Source: Candidatus Omnitrophota bacterium
GTDB taxonomy: Bacteria > Omnitrophota > 4484-213
Length of the DNA: 8,008 nt
Assembly: GCA_030640885.1 (NCBI GenBank)
Contig: DAOWIN010000123.1
Coordinates: 1 to 8,008, forward strand
Direction: 5' to 3'
Position 1 is the stretch's first letter. The number at the start of each line of letters is the position of its first letter. Under the pieces are notes generated by a model that was given only the letters and a program-made list of their open reading frames with translations, had not been told where the DNA came from and made no database searches. Both the position numbers and the translations under genes were made by a program. Positions 5,711 through 8,008 of the stretch are shown here, piece by piece.

Positions 5711-5748
5711 TAAAAAATCAAGGTCGCTGAAGTATTTTTCAGCGACCT
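5711..5748 (-). terminator. Intrinsic terminator overlapping the ugd stop codon
   Basis: On the minus strand AGGTCGCTGAA (5748-5738) pairs perfectly with TTCAGCGACCT (5731-5721) around a 6-base loop, followed by TGATTTTTT. The TGA stop of ugd lies inside the first arm. There is no T-run in the plus direction, so it acts on minus-strand transcripts. Confidence 0.85.
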
Positions 5749-7034
5749 ATACAAATATATCTGAACCCTAAATCTCGCATCTTCTTTGGTTCAAATATAT
5801 TTCTGCCATCAACAACCATCTTGACTTTTAACAGCTTCTTTATCCTTTGCAAATCTAATTTCTTGAACTCCTCCCACTCGGTGAGAATTATTAAAACCTC
5901 GCTTCCTTTTGCCACCTCATAAGGACTGGAACAATAAGCAATTTTATCTTTGAAAATTTCCTTCGCTTTTTTCATCGCTGCCGGATCATAGGCTTTAATC
6001 AATGCCCCTTCCTTTATGAGCACATTTATAATGTCAATAGAGGGAGCGTTGCGCATATCATCGGTATTGGGCTTAAAGGCTAATCCCAATATTCCCAGCT
6101 TTTTACCCTTCAAATTCCAGAGGGCTTTTTTGATTTTTTTGATAAAGATTTCCCTTTGGTTTTGGTTAATTTTCTGGACTGATTTTAGCAATTCAAAATT
6201 GTAGCCGTTTTGGCTGGCGATGTGCACAAATGCGTCTATGTCCTTAGGAAAACAACTTCCGCCATAACCAATTCCGGCTTCTAAAAAAGATTTCCCCATT
6301 CTTTTGTCCAGCCCCATTGCTCGGGCAACCTCTTCGACATCAGCACCTACCCTTTCGCAAATATTGGCAATGGCATTGATAAAAGAAATTTTAGCTGCTA
6401 AAAAGGCATTACAGCTATGTTTAATAATCTCCGCCGTTTCAACATTGGTAATAACAAGAGGCGCCTTTATGGGCTTATATACCTCGCACATAATTTTTTC
6501 CGCCCGCTGGTTTTCCACGCCAAGAACTATTCGCTGCGGATGCAAAAAATCTTCTACCGCTGTACCCTCCTTAAGAAACTCGGGATTGGAAACTACATCA
6601 AATTCAACACCCTTAGAACGATAAAGCTCAATAGTTTCCTTTATTTTCCTGCCTGTTTCTACCGGCATTGTGCTTTTACTAACAATGACTTTATATCTAT
6701 CCATTATTTGAGCTACCTGACGAGCTACGGATTCTACATAATAAAGCTCGGCTTCACCATTTTCCTTAGGCGGGGTATGCACAGCAATAAAAATAACCTC
6801 TGATTCCTTAACTGCTTTCTTAACACTAACGCTAAATGACAATCTCCCCTTTTTTTTATTTTTAACGATTAATTTCTGCAAACCCGGTTCGTAAATAGGC
6901 AAAATGTTATTCTGCAATTTTTTTATCTTTTCTCGGTCATTATCTACGCAAACTACTCTATGCCCAATCTCAGCTAAACAAGTGCCTGTGACCAAACCTA
7001 CATAACCACTGCCGATTATAGAAATGTTTTTCAT
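5739..7034 (-). CDS. ugd: UDP-glucose 6-dehydrogenase
   Basis: The enzyme oxidises UDP-glucose twice with NAD to UDP-glucuronate in the cytoplasm, giving acidic sugar and the substrate for the next gene. At 431 residues it has the family's normal length. The N-terminal Rossmann fold starts IIGSGYVGLV (6-15) with DND (31-33); HTPP (86-89), SKSTMPVETG (119-128) and NPEFLKEGTAV (150-160) follow. The central helix region carries Lys215 and Asn220, and GYGGSCFPKD (256-265) holds the catalytic Cys261, with Asp265. GLAFKPNTDDMRNAPS marks the C-terminal UDP-binding domain. The ATG at 7034 has only a distant AAAGG upstream. gapA precedes it by 135 bases and the decarboxylase follows. A terminator stem includes its stop codon. 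All key residues are present. Confidence 0.97.
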   Translation of the reverse strand: MKNISIIGSGYVGLVTGTCLAEIGHRVVCVDNDREKIKKLQNNILPIYEPGLQKLIVKNKKKGRLSFSVSVKKAVKESEVIFIAVHTPPKENGEAELYYVESVARQVAQIMDRYKVIVSKSTMPVETGRKIKETIELYRSKGVEFDVVSNPEFLKEGTAVEDFLHPQRIVLGVENQRAEKIMCEVYKPIKAPLVITNVETAEIIKHSCNAFLAAKISFINAIANICERVGADVEEVARAMGLDKRMGKSFLEAGIGYGGSCFPKDIDAFVHIASQNGYNFELLKSVQKINQNQREIFIKKIKKALWNLKGKKLGILGLAFKPNTDDMRNAPSIDIINVLIKEGALIKAYDPAAMKKAKEIFKDKIAYCSSPYEVAKGSEVLIILTEWEEFKKLDLQRIKKLLKVKMVVDGRNIFEPKKMRDLGFRYICIGR

Positions 7035-7080
7035 ATTACAAACAGAACCTTTGCAAATCAGTTTTTTGTATAATCTCCAA

Positions 7081-7130
7081 AATCAGCGGTTTCTGAAACT
7101 GCAAAAACGGCAGAAACAATCCGCTGGATT
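7081..7130 (-). other. Interrupted stem-loop between gapA and ugd
   Basis: Plus-strand CAGCGGTTTCTG (7084-7095) faces CAGAAA (7111-7116) and CCGCTG (7121-7126), a 12-bp stem broken by a 4-base bulge (CAAT), with AAT/ATT at the outside. On the minus strand GATTTT follows the stem, so it might be a weak terminator or attenuator after gapA. Confidence 0.4.
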
Positions 7131-7132
7131 GA

Positions 7133-7143
7133 ATTGAACATAT
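7133..7143 (-). promoter_or_regulatory. Possible half-site of the regulator's operator ahead of ugd
   Basis: ATATGTTCAAT on the minus strand is identical over 11 bases to the left half of the inverted repeat at 3463-3483, including the flanking bases. The second half is degenerate (TCAATCC). Joint control of ugd by the MarR-type regulator is a hypothesis; an 11-base match in AT-rich DNA can occur by chance. Confidence 0.3.
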
Positions 7144-7169
7144 ATAGAAGTTTTGCTATCATACAAAAC

Positions 7170-8008
7170 CTACTCCACCAATCGCCCTATCAAATCCACC
7201 ACTCGGTTAGAATAACCCCACTCATTATCATACCAGCCGATTACCTTAATCATATTGCCGGCGATTACCATTGTGGAAAGGGCATCAAAAACAACCGAAT
7301 GCGGGTTACTAATAACATCGGAGGAAACAAGCGGCTCCTCGCTATATTCCATAATCCCCTTTAGCTCGCCTTCTGCCGCTGTTTTCATTGCCGAATTTAT
7401 CTCTTCTATTGTTGCTTCCTTCGCCAATTCAGCGACAAAATCCACTATTGAACCATCCTTCACCGGAACACGCATTGCCATTCCATTAATTTTTCCTTCT
7501 AATTGAGGAATAACCTTGCAGACTGCCTTTGCCGCTCCAGTAGTAGTGGGAATAATATTTATGGCGGCTGCCCTTGCTCGCCGCAGGTCGGAATGGGGTA
7601 AATCTAAAACATTTTGGTCGTTGGTATAGGCATGCACAGTAGTCATCAAACCCTTTGCGATACCAAAATTGTCATAAAGAACCTTTACCATTGGAGCAAG
7701 ACAATTGGTCGTGCAAGAGGCATTGGAAACAATTTGGTCGCTTTCTCGCAAATCTTTATCGTTCACCCCTAAAACTATGGTATTATCAATTTCCCCTTTT
7801 GCTGGCACAGTCAAAATAACCTTTTTGGCACCAGCGGTCAAATGTGCGGCTACCTGCTCTCTCTTGCGAAAAACACCGGTAGATTCAATAACAACCTCCA
7901 CACCTAATTTATCCCAGCCCAACTCAGCAGGATTCTTTATGCTCATTATCTTAATTTCCCTGCCGTTAACAACAATGCTATTCTCTTTTGCGACTATTTC
8001 ACCCTTAA
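7170..8008 (-). CDS. gapA: Glyceraldehyde-3-phosphate dehydrogenase, N-terminus outside window
   Basis: The visible 278 residues are the C-terminal five-sixths of a GAPDH of about 335; the NAD-binding N-terminus with its start lies beyond position 8008. The frame is open to the edge (KGEIVAKENSIVVNG precedes the internal Met at 7946, so that Met is not the start). Present are VVIESTGVF, the active-site SNASCTTNCLAP with the catalytic Cys codon at 7715-7713, DLPHSDLRRARAAA, NIIPTTTGAAKA, RVPVKDGSIVDF and the ending WYDNEWGYSNRVVDL. It oxidises glyceraldehyde-3-phosphate with NAD and phosphate to 1,3-bisphosphoglycerate in glycolysis. It is a housekeeping gene and probably marks the edge of the polysaccharide locus. 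The Asn-x-x-Gly pattern fits a NAD-using enzyme, but cofactor choice needs the missing part. Confidence 0.96.
   Translation of the reverse strand, partial: KGEIVAKENSIVVNGREIKIMSIKNPAELGWDKLGVEVVIESTGVFRKREQVAAHLTAGAKKVILTVPAKGEIDNTIVLGVNDKDLRESDQIVSNASCTTNCLAPMVKVLYDNFGIAKGLMTTVHAYTNDQNVLDLPHSDLRRARAAAINIIPTTTGAAKAVCKVIPQLEGKINGMAMRVPVKDGSIVDFVAELAKEATIEEINSAMKTAAEGELKGIMEYSEEPLVSSDVISNPHSVVFDALSTMVIAGNMIKVIGWYDNEWGYSNRVVDLIGRLVE

Noticed and set aside
6304..6803. Plus-strand open frames opposite ugd
   Set aside because: They mirror ugd coding sequence and show no motifs or ribosome sites; the same holds for plus-strand frames opposite gapA, the epimerase and the decarboxylase.
7035..7080. 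Possible -10 (TATACA) ahead of ugd
   Set aside because: No -35 at an acceptable distance, so no promoter was called.
7150..7169. 6-bp inverted repeat GTTTTG/CAAAAC just after gapA
   Set aside because: AT-rich, short stem and no T-run; not a terminator.

Overview
All genes that can be supported in this AT-rich window lie on the minus strand, so it reads from position 8008 down to 1. It is part of a surface-polysaccharide (exopolysaccharide, capsule or O-antigen) precursor locus of a bacterium. The organism cannot be fixed from the sequence alone. The EPS-type MarR regulator, a beta-rich protein ending in Phe, and the scattered nucleotide-sugar genes suggest a Gram-negative-type or deep-branching uncultured lineage; Omnitrophota is a weak guess only.

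Layout in transcription order: (1) the 3' part of gapA (glyceraldehyde-3-phosphate dehydrogenase, cut by the window edge); (2) ugd, making UDP-glucuronate, with an intrinsic terminator built into its stop codon; (3) a UDP-glucuronate decarboxylase (UDP-xylose synthase) gene; (4) an unrecognised 335-residue protein made of repeated beta-hairpins; (5) one base later, a 71-bp leftover of the start of a second rmlA gene; (6) a strong promoter with an abutting perfect inverted repeat, driving an EPS-associated MarR-type regulator that seems to be translated from a leaderless start; (7) a UDP-sugar 4-epimerase; (8) a 58-residue Trm112-like zinc ribbon; (9) a stub matching the C-terminus of a UDP-xylose synthase; (10) a four-helix EamA/SMR-type half-transporter; (11) the intact rmlA; (12) an LhgO-like FAD oxidoreductase, cut by the left window edge.

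Together the enzymes make activated sugars: Ugd and the decarboxylase convert UDP-glucose to UDP-glucuronate and UDP-xylose, the epimerase inverts C4 of a UDP-sugar, and RmlA makes dTDP-glucose. The small membrane protein may help move a lipid-linked sugar. No glycosyltransferase, polymerase, flippase of Wzx type, or rmlB/C/D gene is visible here.

The most interesting signal is the locus architecture. A 71-bp direct repeat (64/71 identical, all seven differences synonymous) flanks a 2.2-kb module carrying regulator, epimerase, Trm112-like protein and transporter. Recombination between the copies would remove the module and leave an intact rmlA one base behind the beta-repeat gene. With the UDP-xylose synthase stub, this points to repeated cassette exchange. 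No tRNA, rRNA, CRISPR array, transposase or integrase was seen, and no stretch longer than 300 bases lacks a gene.
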